From NCBI GenBank assembly GCA_009781425.1, contig WQYC01000008.1, positions 1 to 64,000 on the forward strand: a DNA stretch of 64,000 nucleotides. The letters are read 5' to 3'. Below the pieces are notes generated by a model, which was not told where the DNA came from, did not search any database, and worked only from the letters and a program-made list of their open reading frames with translations. Positions 8,141 to 17,664 of this stretch are shown in pieces (the first letter of the stretch is position 1; each line of letters starts with the position of its first letter). The position numbers and the translations under genes were made by a program. The stretch is from Oscillospiraceae bacterium. Lineage in GTDB: Bacteria > Bacillota > Clostridia > Oscillospirales > Ruminococcaceae.

Positions 8141-8350
8141 TTACGCCTTAGTAATTGTAATCGCGCAATCGGGGCACATCACCGCGCATAGCGCGCAAGC
8201 TGTACAAGCGTCAAGGTCTGTGCAGACAGCCGTGCTGAACCCTTCCTTGTTTAGTTTTTCGCTCTGCATAACCACGATGTTCTTCGGGCAGGCTGTGGTG
8301 CACAGTCCGCAGCCCTTGCAGCGGTCAAATTCGATTTTGAACTTTTCCAT
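8141..8350 (-). CDS. 2-oxoacid:ferredoxin oxidoreductase, delta subunit (2[4Fe-4S])
   Basis: This 69-residue ferredoxin-like protein has two Cys clusters, CKGCGLCTTACP and CTACALCAVMCP. Each binds a [4Fe-4S] cluster, and together they pass electrons from the thiamine site to external ferredoxin. It is the first subunit gene of the set. AAAGGAGAAAACAAATG gives a clear start. It lies 25 bases after the P-loop ATPase gene and is probably co-transcribed with it. Confidence 0.93.
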   Translation of the reverse strand: MEKFKIEFDRCKGCGLCTTACPKNIVVMQSEKLNKEGFSTAVCTDLDACTACALCAVMCPDCAITITKA

Positions 8351-8375
8351 TTGTTTTCTCCTTTATTAAATTTAA

Positions 8376-8999
8376 TTATTCCCAAATCTTCTTCACCAAG
8401 ATTTCAACCGGAAAATCAAGTCCGCAGGTAAATAATAGCGGTACGCCTGCCTTTTCCGCGATTTCCTCTGCGTAGGGCAGGGAAGCTTGGATTAATTCCG
8501 CGGTAGTTTCTGCACATAAATGCGTGTTGTTGACGATTCCTGTGCATTTAAGTCCCGAAACAGCTTCAATAGCGCGCAGTAATTCAAGTGCTTCCTCGGG
8601 CTTCTGCGTGTTAAGGCGGGACTTGTTCACGACGTAAAGCATATCATAGGTCTGCGTGGGCAGGAAGTCGCGGTAGCGTCCGAGTGCGCGCGCGCCCTCG
8701 TCGTCGCCGCCAACGTCGATAATAGTATAATCACTGCTTCTGACCGCGCCCGTGATGTCAAAACTAAGCGCGGGAACGTCAAGGCTTGAATTTGCGTACT
8801 TTGAAGCAATCAGCTTAATCTGCTTGTCCGCGAAAAGCTCCTTAAAATCCGCAGTTCTGAAGTAGGCGTTAACTACGTCAAGGTCAACGATTGAAACTGT
8901 GCCGCGTTCAGCTAACTTCAAAGCTAAGTTCGCAGAAATATTTGTTTTTCCCGAGCCGTAATGCCCTGTCACAACGATGATGTTTTTGAAGTTAATCAT
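8376..8999 (-). CDS. P-loop ATPase of the MinD/CobQ-like (SIMIBI) group
   Basis: The start is placed at ATG 8999 ([19 protein letters not shown]), which overlaps the ftsH stop in ATGATTAA; the longer ORF start has no ribosome binding site. The 207-residue product has a Walker A GHYGSGKT, a switch-like [14 protein letters not shown] and a Walker B-like [11 protein letters not shown]. It resembles small nucleotide-binding proteins found next to 2-oxoacid oxidoreductase genes in clostridia. Its position between ftsH and the oxidoreductase genes suggests a role in cofactor or cluster handling, but that is only a guess from context. Confidence 0.8.
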   Translation of the reverse strand: MINFKNIIVVTGHYGSGKTNISANLALKLAERGTVSIVDLDVVNAYFRTADFKELFADKQIKLIASKYANSSLDVPALSFDITGAVRSSDYTIIDVGGDDEGARALGRYRDFLPTQTYDMLYVVNKSRLNTQKPEEALELLRAIEAVSGLKCTGIVNNTHLCAETTAELIQASLPYAEEIAEKAGVPLLFTCGLDFPVEILVKKIWE

Positions 9000-10992
9000 T
9001 CTTTTCGTCTTCCGTATTCTCAAAGGTGTCCTTCTGCTCGTCTATAACCTTTTTAAGCTGTTCGGTGAATTCTGCGTCAGTGTCAGCTGGCGGCTCTTCA
9101 AGCGCGGCCTTGGCTTCTTCTTTTAAGTCCTTATCAACGATTAAATCAAGCTCGCCCTTCATCAGCTTCACGAAGTCATCGCCGTCTACCTTTTCTTTTT
9201 CAAGCAGATAATTTGCAACAACGTGCAGCTGTGCCATGTTTACAGTGAGAATATCCTTCGCTTTTTCGTAGCCGAATTCAACAATTGAGCGGATTTCTGT
9301 GTCTATTTCGGCGGCAACATTCTCGGAGTAATTGCGCCCCTGCGAGTAATCACGACCGAGGAAAACCTCGGGATTCTCATGACCATACACAATAGGTCCC
9401 AATTTTTCGGAGAAGCCGTAGCGCGTAACCATGTTGCGTGCGATTTGCGTAGCGCGGACTATATCGCTTGATGCGCCTGTTGAGATTTCGTTGAGAATCA
9501 GCTTTTCAGCGACGCGTCCACCGAGCAGAACGATAATTTCTTCTTCAAATTCGGTTTTGCTCTTATAGCTTTTATCGTGCTCGGGGAGCGACATGGTGAA
9601 GCCGCCCGCCATTCCGCGCGGGATAATCGAAACCATGTGAACTTTATCTTGAGTTTCGCAGTTATAAACGCAGATTGCGTGCCCTGCTTCGTGATAAGCA
9701 GTTAATTTTTTCTCTTTTTCGGTGACTACGCGCGATTTCTTTTCGGGGCCTGCGACAACTTTAATCGTCGCCTCGCCTATATCTTTTTCGGTTATTGATT
9801 TTCTGTTATGCCGTGCGGCTAATAGTGCCGCTTCGTTGACTAAGTTTTCTAAGTCTGCGCCTGTGAAGCCTGCGGTTGATTTCGCGATTGTTCCGAGAAC
9901 AACGTCGGGTGCTAAGTTTTTGTTGCGGGTGTGGACTACTAAAATTTCTTCTCTGCCTTTGATGTCGGGGTAATTTACGACTACCTGCCTGTCAAAACGT
10001 CCCGGGCGGAGCAGGGCGGGGTCAAGAATATCACGCCTGTTAGTCGCGGCGATAATGATAATACCTTCGTTTTCCGCGAAGCCGTCCATTTCAACTAAAA
10101 GCTGGTTGAGTGTCTGCTCGCGTTCGTCGTGACCGCCGCCGAGACCCGCACCTCTGTGCCGCCCGACTGCGTCAATCTCGTCTATAAATATAATCGAAGG
10201 CGTGCGCTTTTTAGCCTGGTCAAAGAGGTCACGGACGCGCGACGCGCCGACACCTACGAACATTTCAACGAAGTCCGAGCCGCTGATTGAGAAAAACGGC
10301 ACATCGGCTTCTCCTGCAACAGCCTTGGCAAGCAGGGTTTTACCTGTTCCCGGAGGTCCCACTAAAAGCACACCCTTGGGAACTCTCGCGCCTATTTCCT
10401 GGTACTTTGCGGGGGTTTTGAGGAAGTCGACTATTTCTGCGAGCTCTTCCTTTTCCTCGTCAGCACCCGCGACATCGGTAAACATTATCTTTTTGCCGCC
10501 TACGGGCTGATGGCGGGTATTAGCTCTTGAAAAAGAGGACATTTTTCCGCCGCCTGTTGTCTGGCGCATGATTATATAGGTGAAGCCGACCATAAGTGCA
10601 ATAAGAAGCAAATACGGCAGGAAGCTTGTCAAGAAGGTATTATCGCTGGGTCTGATGAAGTTTTGAATCAGCGGCGTACCGAAACGCTCGTTGTATTCCT
10701 TTCTGTACTCGGCAGTTTCGTTGAGGAACATACCGACGTGAGGAACGGAATAGCTATGATTAAACTCGCTGATTGAGCTCTGCGAGTCAGTGCGTAGGCT
10801 ATACTTGAGCATACCCGAGCCGAGGTCAAGCTCGTATGCAGACACGTTAAAATTATCAAATTGAGTGATTACCGTTGAATAATTTTCGGGTCTCACGCCG
10901 CTGCCCAAGAGGTTCAGCATTGAAACAAGCCCGATAATCAGCGCAACGATTATAACTACGTAAATCAGTGTTCCTTTGTGTTTAGAGTGCAT
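8992..10992 (-). CDS. ftsH: ATP-dependent zinc metalloprotease FtsH
   Basis: The 666-residue protein has the full FtsH plan: an N-terminal membrane helix ([18 protein letters not shown]), a periplasmic-type domain, a second helix ([19 protein letters not shown]), an AAA+ module with Walker [19 protein letters not shown], an SRH arginine ([10 protein letters not shown]), and the zinc protease motif HEAGH with the later Asp ligand region. It degrades membrane and short-lived cytosolic proteins as a membrane-bound hexamer. The hpt-ftsH and tilS-hpt order is the classic Firmicutes arrangement, seen here on one strand. The C-terminal tail is acidic and variable, as usual. Confidence 0.97.
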   Translation of the reverse strand: MHSKHKGTLIYVVIIVALIIGLVSMLNLLGSGVRPENYSTVITQFDNFNVSAYELDLGSGMLKYSLRTDSQSSISEFNHSYSVPHVGMFLNETAEYRKEYNERFGTPLIQNFIRPSDNTFLTSFLPYLLLIALMVGFTYIIMRQTTGGGKMSSFSRANTRHQPVGGKKIMFTDVAGADEEKEELAEIVDFLKTPAKYQEIGARVPKGVLLVGPPGTGKTLLAKAVAGEADVPFFSISGSDFVEMFVGVGASRVRDLFDQAKKRTPSIIFIDEIDAVGRHRGAGLGGGHDEREQTLNQLLVEMDGFAENEGIIIIAATNRRDILDPALLRPGRFDRQVVVNYPDIKGREEILVVHTRNKNLAPDVVLGTIAKSTAGFTGADLENLVNEAALLAARHNRKSITEKDIGEATIKVVAGPEKKSRVVTEKEKKLTAYHEAGHAICVYNCETQDKVHMVSIIPRGMAGGFTMSLPEHDKSYKSKTEFEEEIIVLLGGRVAEKLILNEISTGASSDIVRATQIARNMVTRYGFSEKLGPIVYGHENPEVFLGRDYSQGRNYSENVAAEIDTEIRSIVEFGYEKAKDILTVNMAQLHVVANYLLEKEKVDGDDFVKLMKGELDLIVDKDLKEEAKAALEEPPADTDAEFTEQLKKVIDEQKDTFENTEDEKND

Positions 10993-11022
10993 TTTGCTAC
11001 CTTTCCCATTGTGAATATAATA

Positions 11023-11565
11023 TTAATTGTCAGTATAAATTTCCTTTTTTAAGACGCCGACGTAAGGTAAATTTCTGTACCTCTCGGCATAGTCAAGCCC
11101 GTATCCCACAAGAAACTCGTTTTCCGCATCGAAGCACTTATAATCGGCTTTAACAGGCTTTTTAATCCCCAAGTTCTTATCTAAAAAGACAGCGGTTTTA
11201 AGTGAAGCGGGTTCTTTAAGGGACAGGGTATGTATCAGCGTTGACAGCGTTACTGCTGTATCTAAAATGTCCTCAACGATGATTATATCGCGGTTTTTTA
11301 TATCAATATCGGGTTCTTTGAGAATTCGGAGCTTGCCCGAGCTCTGCGCGCTCATTCCGTAGGATTTCGCAACAAGAAAGTCAATCTCGCACGGTAAGTC
11401 TATCGCACGCATTAAATCGGCGTGAAAAACAGACGAACCCTTCAAAATGCAAAGAAGCACAGGAGCTTTACCTGCGTAATCGCAGGTAATCCGCTCACCG
11501 AGAGACTTCACAGCTTCGCGAATTTCCTTTTCGGTATATAAAACACGTTCAATGTCGCAGTTCAT
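11023..11565 (-). CDS. hpt: Hypoxanthine phosphoribosyltransferase
   Basis: The start is set at ATG 11565 (MNCDIERVLYT), preceded by GAGGAGAA; the track start lies six codons earlier without a site. The 180-residue product has the PRPP-binding loop IIIVEDILDTAVTL (usual form VEDIIDTGLTL) and the purine-site KPVKADYKCF and LVGYGLDY segments. It salvages hypoxanthine and guanine to IMP and GMP using PRPP. The tilS-hpt-ftsH neighbourhood is strongly conserved in Firmicutes and supports the call. Confidence 0.95.
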   Translation of the reverse strand: MNCDIERVLYTEKEIREAVKSLGERITCDYAGKAPVLLCILKGSSVFHADLMRAIDLPCEIDFLVAKSYGMSAQSSGKLRILKEPDIDIKNRDIIIVEDILDTAVTLSTLIHTLSLKEPASLKTAVFLDKNLGIKKPVKADYKCFDAENEFLVGYGLDYAERYRNLPYVGVLKKEIYTDN

Positions 11566-11619
11566 CGTGAAAATTCTCCTCAATCAAGTAATTATAACAT
11601 AAAAAAAATAAAAAATCAA

Positions 11620-12552
11620 TCAATTTTTTCTGTAATTTTGCGGAATTGTTTCTATTGAAAGCAAATTATCCTTTACAATGGCGAATTTATCCTTGGAAAG
11701 GTTAATTTTTCCGCCTGTTTTGAGCAGGGAAATAATATTTTTAATCCGCAGATTAGAAGGTGATATATTATTTTTGGACAAGAGCAGGGAAATTATACGG
11801 CTTTGAATTGCGGGCGGGTGATTTAAAAACAGATTTACATCGCAGGAATCGCTGTTTAATGCAATTTCATGCAAATATTCTTCGTCAAGGCGCAGGCTTT
11901 CACACATTCGTGTTACGCCTGTGTTCAGCGACGGATTTATTTTCTCGAGCAGCGGAATTATATTCAAACGCAGATTATTCCTCGTGAATTCGTCGGAAAA
12001 ATTAGTTTCGTCTGTGATAAAATCCGCGCCTTTTTCTTCAAGGTAAGCTATGATTTCCGCTCTTGTTGTTTCAATCAAAGGGCGAATGACATTCTCTCTC
12101 ACAGGCGGAATCCCGCAGAGCCCGCGGAGTCCTGTTCCGCGCGTTAAGTTCAGCAGAACCGTTTCGGTGTTGTCGTTAGCTGTGTGAGCGGTTGCGATGA
12201 TTGCGTTTGTTCCGAATTCCTTGAAATATGAATAACGCGCTTCACGCGCGGCTTCTTCGAGGCTTTGGTGCTTCTTTTGAAGCGATTTAACGTCGATTTC
12301 CCGCACATGGAGCGTAATGCCAAGCTTTTTGCACAGCTCGCGCACGAACCTTTCGTCGTTGTCGCTCGCCTCGCCGCGAAGCTTGTGATTGACGTGGCAG
12401 GCTTCGACGGTGTAATTCAGTTCGCGCAGTACGTAAAGCAGACAAACGCTGTCTGCGCCGCCCGAAAGCGCGACGATTATCCGCGGGTGCGCGCAGTCAG
12501 AAGCGCGAATCATGCGGTATTTTTCAATAACGTTCCTAATATTCGTTAACAT
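11620..12552 (-). CDS. tilS: tRNA(Ile)-lysidine synthase, short form
   Basis: The start is placed at ATG 12552 (MLTNIRNVIEKY), which overlaps the dnaB stop by 17 bases. The N-terminal PP-loop motif ALSGGADS binds ATP, and HVNHKLRG...DNDERFVRELCKKL and TAHTANDNTETVLLNLTRGTGLRGL are family blocks. The enzyme modifies C34 of tRNA-Ile(CAU) to lysidine so that it reads AUA. At about 311 residues it is shorter than the 430-470 residue proteins of most Firmicutes; the C-terminal TilS domain appears to be missing or much reduced, as in some short homologues. Frame and stop look intact. Confidence 0.93.
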   Translation of the reverse strand: MLTNIRNVIEKYRMIRASDCAHPRIIVALSGGADSVCLLYVLRELNYTVEACHVNHKLRGEASDNDERFVRELCKKLGITLHVREIDVKSLQKKHQSLEEAAREARYSYFKEFGTNAIIATAHTANDNTETVLLNLTRGTGLRGLCGIPPVRENVIRPLIETTRAEIIAYLEEKGADFITDETNFSDEFTRNNLRLNIIPLLEKINPSLNTGVTRMCESLRLDEEYLHEIALNSDSCDVNLFLNHPPAIQSRIISLLLSKNNISPSNLRIKNIISLLKTGGKINLSKDKFAIVKDNLLSIETIPQNYRKN

Positions 12553-13882
12553 GAATAAACTCCGCGCTTTCAAACAGATAATACTCGCCGATGAAGTTCA
12601 GGTCAAACTTTCCGGTTTCACCGCGGCGGTTCTTTTCGATGATACACTCGCACCTGTTCGGGAACTCGGTTTCCGGGTCAAACATACTTTCCCTGTGAAG
12701 CATTAAAACTATGTCTGCGTCCTGCTCAATCGCTCCCGAGTCGCGCAGGTCAACGAGCGTAGGACGCTTGTCCTGGCGTTTCGCCGATTCACGCGAGAGC
12801 TGTGAAGCTAAAATTACAGTCAATTCAAGCTCTTTTGCCATTATTTTGAGGTTTCTGGTGATTTCGGAAATTTCTGCGTTTCTGTTCATGTCACGGCGGT
12901 TGAGCGACATAAGCTGTAAATAGTCGATTACAACTACGCTCACGCCTTTCAAGCGGCGAAGCTTGGCTTTCATTTCGCCGACAGAAACGTTCGGCGTGTC
13001 GTCAATATAAACATCAAGCGCGGAAAGAAAATCAGTAGCGTCGCTGATATTTTTCCAGCCGTTGCGGTCAATTTCACCTTTTCGCATTTGGTCGGTGGTT
13101 ATGCGGGCTTCTGATGCTAAAATCCGCTCTACAAGCTGATGCCGTGACATCTCGAAGCTGAATACTGCTACTTTTTTATCGCGGTATTTTTTTGCAACTT
13201 TGACAGCGACGTTAATCGCGAAGGTCGTTTTGCCTGTTCCCGGACGCCCCGCAACTATAATTAAGTCAGCAGGCGCGAAGCCGAAAATTTTTGTGTCTAA
13301 CAACTCGTAAGAAGTTGAAATATACCTGTTCTCGAACGCCTTTGGGTCGGCTTGAATTTCCGAAAGCTCCTTCACTTTTTCGAGAACAGTAGGTTTTATC
13401 GGGGTTAAGCCAACTATATCCTTTTCGCTTCTGATGCTGTAAATCTTTGATTCAGCAAAATCAAGCAGACTCTGCGGCTCTTCCGTTCCCGCACCGGCAA
13501 GATTGAAAATCTCGTTGGAGGCGAACATGAGCTGACGAACCATATATTTTTCGGCGATAATTTTTGCATAGCTTTCAATGCTTGACGGGCTGATTGCAGA
13601 TTCCATGAGTTTAGTGAGGTATAGCTTTGCGTCTGCCTGCGTGTCGAAAATATTCTTGCGTACCGCGGCTTCCATGACGGTTATAATATCAATCGGCTGA
13701 CCCGAAAGCGACATCTGCAGTATAACGCCGAAAATCTCGCTGTTCAAGCCAACGTGAAAGCTCTGGGCACTAAGCTTCTCGGTCACATCGTTTATCAGCT
13801 TCGAGTCAAGCAGAATAGAGCCTAATACGGCTTGCTCCGCGTCAAGGCTGTAAGGAAGGTTAGCATTACTCAAATCCGCCAT
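12536..13882 (-). CDS. dnaB: Replicative DNA helicase DnaB
   Basis: The 448-residue protein has the N-terminal DnaB domain (LPYSLDAEQAVLGSILLD) and the RecA-like motor: Walker A GRPGTGKTTFAIN, VAVFSFEMSRHQLVERI, Walker B VVVIDYLQLMS, and LRDSGAIEQDADIVLMLHR. It is the hexameric replication-fork helicase (called DnaC in B. subtilis). In many Firmicutes it follows gdpP and rplI, as here, with a CYTH gene inserted between. The 5' end is clear (MADLSNANLPYSLDAEQ). A heptamer repeat array lies in the short gap upstream. Confidence 0.97.
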   Translation of the reverse strand: MADLSNANLPYSLDAEQAVLGSILLDSKLINDVTEKLSAQSFHVGLNSEIFGVILQMSLSGQPIDIITVMEAAVRKNIFDTQADAKLYLTKLMESAISPSSIESYAKIIAEKYMVRQLMFASNEIFNLAGAGTEEPQSLLDFAESKIYSIRSEKDIVGLTPIKPTVLEKVKELSEIQADPKAFENRYISTSYELLDTKIFGFAPADLIIVAGRPGTGKTTFAINVAVKVAKKYRDKKVAVFSFEMSRHQLVERILASEARITTDQMRKGEIDRNGWKNISDATDFLSALDVYIDDTPNVSVGEMKAKLRRLKGVSVVVIDYLQLMSLNRRDMNRNAEISEITRNLKIMAKELELTVILASQLSRESAKRQDKRPTLVDLRDSGAIEQDADIVLMLHRESMFDPETEFPNRCECIIEKNRRGETGKFDLNFIGEYYLFESAEFIHVNEY

Positions 13883-13895
13883 TATATTTTCCCCA

Positions 13896-13930
13896 ATTGT
13901 ACATTGTTCATTGTTAACTGTTAATTGTTA
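13896..13930. repeat. Five-unit tandem heptamer repeat (ATTGTTA type)
   Basis: The units read ATTGTAC, ATTGTTC, ATTGTTA, ACTGTTA, ATTGTTA with no gaps. The array fills the 38-bp gap between dnaB and the CYTH gene and runs into the CYTH 3' end, so the last codons and stop of that gene (VNN*) are repeat-derived. Confidence 0.75.
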
Positions 13931-14523
13931 ACAGGCATACCGTCTTTTGAAAGATTGGCGTTTCTGTATCTCATGTCCTCGGTTATATCCTCGCCGAACC
14001 ATGAAAGCGGCTGAAAAGCGAGCGATTCCTCTTCGCTGTCGAAGAGAACCTCAGCGAAAACAAGCCCGTCTAAGTCGCCGAAGAAAATATCAATACGCAC
14101 ATCTACGCCGTCATAATTTACGCGGTATCTTGCTTTGTGGATTACTGTTCCTGTGATTCTTTGGAAAAGCTGATTGTATTCATCCTTTGTTAAATCAAAC
14201 TCAATGTCTCTGCGGATAATTCCCGCTTCGTCAACAGGAGTTCTGAGTGTGAAAACGAAATCAGTTCCGTTGTTGTTACGCAGACGCATTTCCGGACTCA
14301 AGCTGATGTAAGACTGCACGATGTCGGTGCTTGAGGTCATTTTATCGCGCGGTAAATTTTCAAAATCAACCAAGAATCTCCGCTCAATCTGCGTTCTTTC
14401 GGTTACTCTGGTGGCAGAGTCTTCACCGAAATCGAGCATCGGAATAAAGATTAAAGCGACTACCGCGACCGATAAAACAGCGATTATTATGTTCTTAATT
14501 ATGTCTTTTTTTGCATTTTTCAT
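13921..14523 (-). CDS. Membrane-anchored CYTH-domain protein
   Basis: The 200-residue protein starts with a short basic stretch and one membrane helix (NIIIAVLSVAVVALIFIPML). A CYTH fold follows: the ERRFLVD opening (TQIERRFLVDFENLP), SYISLSPEMRLRNNNG, VFTLRTP, RRDIEFDLTKDEY, YRVNYDGVDVRIDIFFGDLDGLVFAEVLFDSEEE and YRNANLS. Soluble CYTH proteins hydrolyse tripolyphosphate or thiamine triphosphate, or make cAMP, using metal bound by acidic residues on the tunnel strands; many are present here. The membrane anchor is unusual for the family. It sits between rplI and dnaB in the replication/translation block. Confidence 0.85.
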   Translation of the reverse strand: MKNAKKDIIKNIIIAVLSVAVVALIFIPMLDFGEDSATRVTERTQIERRFLVDFENLPRDKMTSSTDIVQSYISLSPEMRLRNNNGTDFVFTLRTPVDEAGIIRRDIEFDLTKDEYNQLFQRITGTVIHKARYRVNYDGVDVRIDIFFGDLDGLVFAEVLFDSEEESLAFQPLSWFGEDITEDMRYRNANLSKDGMPVNN

Positions 14524-14527
14524 GGTT

Positions 14528-14971
14528 TTATTCTCCTTTCACTTCTAAAGAAAACTTTGCTGTTACGCCTGTGTAAAGCTTTGCTTCCGCTTCGTAAGTA
14601 CCGCAGGTTTTAATATCGCTTGGAACTGTAAGCTTCTTTTTGTCAATGTCGAAGCCCGCTTGCTTCAGTGCCGATGCGACATCTTTTGTAGTTACAGAAC
14701 CGTACAATCTGCCTTCTTCCCCCGCCTTGACAGCGACGCCAATCGTCTTGCCGCTGAGGGATTTTGCTGTTTCCTGTGCGGCTTCGCGCGCTGTGTCGAT
14801 TTTGTGCTGTGCGCTTGCCTTTTTTTGTTCAAGCATGGTTAAATTTACTTTCGTGGCTTCAATCGCGAGCCCCTTCGGCAGAAGCGCGTTGCGCGCGTAG
14901 CCGTCCTTGACTTCCTTGATTTCGCCCTGCTTACCCGTGCCCTGAACGTCTTGTAATAGGATAATTTTCAT
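14528..14971 (-). CDS. rplI: 50S ribosomal protein L9
   Basis: The start is ATG 14971 ([18 protein letters not shown]) behind AAGGAG; the track start is five codons too far upstream. The 147-residue product has the N-terminal L9 domain ending in [17 protein letters not shown], the long connecting helix ([26 protein letters not shown]) and the C-terminal domain ([17 protein letters not shown]). The usual Firmicutes order gdpP-rplI-dnaB is kept but loosened by two inserted genes. Confidence 0.97.
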   Translation of the reverse strand: MKIILLQDVQGTGKQGEIKEVKDGYARNALLPKGLAIEATKVNLTMLEQKKASAQHKIDTAREAAQETAKSLSGKTIGVAVKAGEEGRLYGSVTTKDVASALKQAGFDIDKKKLTVPSDIKTCGTYEAEAKLYTGVTAKFSLEVKGE

Positions 14972-14987
14972 TTTTGCTCCTTTCAAA

Positions 14988-15659
14988 TTAAAAGTATTGA
15001 TTGGTTATTTCTTGTGTATTATGCTGATAACGCCAATTTTCATTAAGTTCAATATAATCAAGAGTGTATCGCCAAGAATAAGGATTCAAGTTTGCGTTAT
15101 CAAAATTACCGTCAGATGAATAAATTATCATTAAAGACGGTGCTGAGAGGGAAGTCCTAAATAAGTAAAACCCGACTACAACTCTATCATTATTGTTTTC
15201 ATAAACAACAGCTTCTCCGCTCACGGATAAAAATTTAGAAAAACCGGACAAATTGACCCTTCCGCCGTCAGAAACGATTAGAGTTCCCGATTTTATATCA
15301 GAAGCGATTTTTTCACGAGCATTTTTGAAAAGCATATGTTCAAATTCTATCTTCGCCGTTTCAAAGGGGACGAACATATAAACAGAAATAACTGCTAAGG
15401 TTATTAATAAGGTTATTAAAATTGGTATAAAGGCTTTAATATGGTGAGATTTTATATGCTTGATACAAAACTTAACTGCTAATATGAAAGTAAAAATAGT
15501 CCATGCCATGAGGAAAATTAACAAAAGAGCTACCCCGAGAAATAAGAACCAAACAAGCTCGTTTGAAAACCATTTAGACGCGAGAACAGAAACGCTCCAT
15601 AATATTAAATTGATAATTATGAATTTAATATTATTTTGCTTTAAAATCCGCGAAAGCAT
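14988..15659 (-). CDS. Membrane protein with three to four N-terminal helices, unknown function
   Basis: The 223-residue protein has N-terminal hydrophobic helices ([63 protein letters not shown]) and then a soluble domain with beta-strand character ([44 protein letters not shown]). I do not recognise the family. It interrupts the usually adjacent gdpP and rplI genes, 13 bases after gdpP and 16 bases before rplI, so it is in the same transcription unit. Confidence 0.7.
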   Translation of the reverse strand: MLSRILKQNNIKFIIINLILWSVSVLASKWFSNELVWFLFLGVALLLIFLMAWTIFTFILAVKFCIKHIKSHHIKAFIPILITLLITLAVISVYMFVPFETAKIEFEHMLFKNAREKIASDIKSGTLIVSDGGRVNLSGFSKFLSVSGEAVVYENNNDRVVVGFYLFRTSLSAPSLMIIYSSDGNFDNANLNPYSWRYTLDYIELNENWRYQHNTQEITNQYF

Positions 15660-15671
15660 ATCTTATTCCTT

Positions 15672-17633
15672 TCAAGAATTTAATTCAAAATATTTATCAA
15701 TTGATTTTAAAAGCAAATCCTTTGCGTCGTCTATGCTCACGCCCTGAAACTGCGCTCCCGCCATCGTTAAATGCCCGCCGCCGCCTATCTGCTCCATAAC
15801 TAACTGTACGTTCATCGCGCCGAGTGACCGCGCACTGACAGAAATTTCATTCGCCTGCGAACGGAAAACCACGAACGAAGCCACAACCCCCGAAATGCCG
15901 AGCATTTCGTCCGCCGCCTGCGGTGCAATTAGGCGTATATTTTCGGTGAGCTCCGAGCTGTAGGCGATTGCACATTTGTTGTAAATCCCCGCCGATGAAA
16001 CAATCGCGACCTTCTTTTTATAAGACTCAAAGGAATTCGCGAAAAGCGACTTAACGCTGACAGTATCTGCGCCGAGCTTACGTAGGAACGCCGCCGCCTC
16101 GAAAGTCCGCACGCCTGTTCTGACCGTGAAGTTTTTAGTGTCGAGCATGATTCCTGCGAGCAGTGCCTCCGCTTGCTGTGCAGAAAGCTTGCCGGCTTCG
16201 CCGAAGTAGGGGAGAAGCTCAGTGACCATTTCCGCCGCTGAAGATGCGTAGGTTTCATGGAAGAAAATCAACGCGTTATCAACGTGGTTAACCATTTTTC
16301 GGTGGTGGTCGATTACCACGACCTTCTTCGCGATTTTATAAAGCTCAGCGTCCTCCAGCATATTCGGGATATGCGTGTCGGTTATGATTAAGAGCGAGTT
16401 TTCCGTGAACTGCTCGCGCGCTTTTGCGGGCGAGGTGAGTAAGGAAAAGCCTGTGAATCTGTCGATTAAATCAGCGCACAAGGTGGTATTTTTTTCAACT
16501 GCTATGTACGCTTCCTTGCCGAGATTGCGGATTAAACAGGCAAGCCCGATTGAAGAACCTACGCTGTCCAAGTCGCCCGACTTATGCCCCATAATGTAGA
16601 CGCGGTCGGAGTTTTCTATTAAATCCGCGAGAGAATTCGCGATGATTCTCGCCTTGACTTTGTTATGCTTTTCGATTCCTTTTGAAACGCCGCCGTAAAA
16701 TTCAAAGCCGTTTTCGGTTTTGAGTGCCGCCTGGTCTCCGCCGCGCCCCTGCGCCATTTCGAGGGCTTGCCGAGCTAATTGCTCGCTTTCGGCGATGCTT
16801 TTTGCGGTTGCGCCTATACCGATGGATAAAGTCACGTTAATGCGGTCGGTGACTGCGATTTCCCGTGCTTTGTCGAGCAGCTTGACCTTCTCTTCAATAA
16901 GCTTATCAACGTGCCGCTGTTCGATTACAGCCCAGCAACGGTCGCGGTTGGTTTTCTTCATTATGCCGGTTGTACCTGCGCTGAATTCTTCAAGTAAGCG
17001 GTCGATTTTAACCGTGACATTTGCGCGCTCGCTCTCTAAAGCCCGCTCGAACATTTCATTGAAGTTGTCAATAGAAATCAGCATTACGACAGGCTTTGAC
17101 AGCTTCTTTTCTATTTCAAGCAAAGCTCTGCGCGTTATGTCTTCAAAGTAAACTACATAAACATTTTCCTGCTCTGTATTTTTTGGAATAACTGCGCTGA
17201 TTTTATAGTACTTGCCGCCGTGAAAGATTTCTGCGGCTTCGCCTTTCAAAAGCTTTTCGACGTTTATATCGGTGATACATGAAAGCGGATTCCCCGAGAT
17301 AGCTTCTTCCTTGAAATTATTCAAAAAGCTTTTATTAAACCAAATAAATTTGTGCGATGAATCTATAATCGCGATTGAAACTGGAAGATGAAAAAGCGAC
17401 TTTTTGTCGGCTTGCTCAATTTCTTCGGAAATGAAGGCGAAATATTGAAAGGTTTTGCGGGTAACCATAATTAACTTTCCGATACAAAAGCCCGAAATCA
17501 GCACAACAAAAGGCGCAATCATCCAGAAAAAATCTGTTTCGGTGAGGTAAAAATACCCTGTGAGAATGAACAGTATTAAGACTAAGCAACAGATGACGAT
17601 AATCAGCCCGTTGTCGCGGTAGAAGTTTTTCAA
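15672..17633 (-). CDS. gdpP: Cyclic-di-AMP phosphodiesterase (GdpP/YybT type)
   Basis: The 653-residue protein shows the GdpP plan: two N-terminal membrane helices (LIIVICCLVLILFILTGYF and FWMIAPFVVLISGFCIGKL), a PAS-like domain (FHLPVSIAIIDSSHKFIWFN), a degenerate GGDEF domain, and a DHH-DHHA1 phosphodiesterase module (MGHKSGDLDSVGSS, VVVIDHHRKM, GGGGHLTMAGAQ). It hydrolyses c-di-AMP to pApA and so tunes potassium, osmotic and cell-wall homeostasis. All DHH metal ligands I can look for are present. It is co-linear with RNase J upstream and rplI downstream. Confidence 0.95.
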   Translation of the reverse strand: MKNFYRDNGLIIVICCLVLILFILTGYFYLTETDFFWMIAPFVVLISGFCIGKLIMVTRKTFQYFAFISEEIEQADKKSLFHLPVSIAIIDSSHKFIWFNKSFLNNFKEEAISGNPLSCITDINVEKLLKGEAAEIFHGGKYYKISAVIPKNTEQENVYVVYFEDITRRALLEIEKKLSKPVVMLISIDNFNEMFERALESERANVTVKIDRLLEEFSAGTTGIMKKTNRDRCWAVIEQRHVDKLIEEKVKLLDKAREIAVTDRINVTLSIGIGATAKSIAESEQLARQALEMAQGRGGDQAALKTENGFEFYGGVSKGIEKHNKVKARIIANSLADLIENSDRVYIMGHKSGDLDSVGSSIGLACLIRNLGKEAYIAVEKNTTLCADLIDRFTGFSLLTSPAKAREQFTENSLLIITDTHIPNMLEDAELYKIAKKVVVIDHHRKMVNHVDNALIFFHETYASSAAEMVTELLPYFGEAGKLSAQQAEALLAGIMLDTKNFTVRTGVRTFEAAAFLRKLGADTVSVKSLFANSFESYKKKVAIVSSAGIYNKCAIAYSSELTENIRLIAPQAADEMLGISGVVASFVVFRSQANEISVSARSLGAMNVQLVMEQIGGGGHLTMAGAQFQGVSIDDAKDLLLKSIDKYFELNS

Positions 17634-17664
17634 AGGTTCACCGCCTTTTCAAGTAGCACAAATA

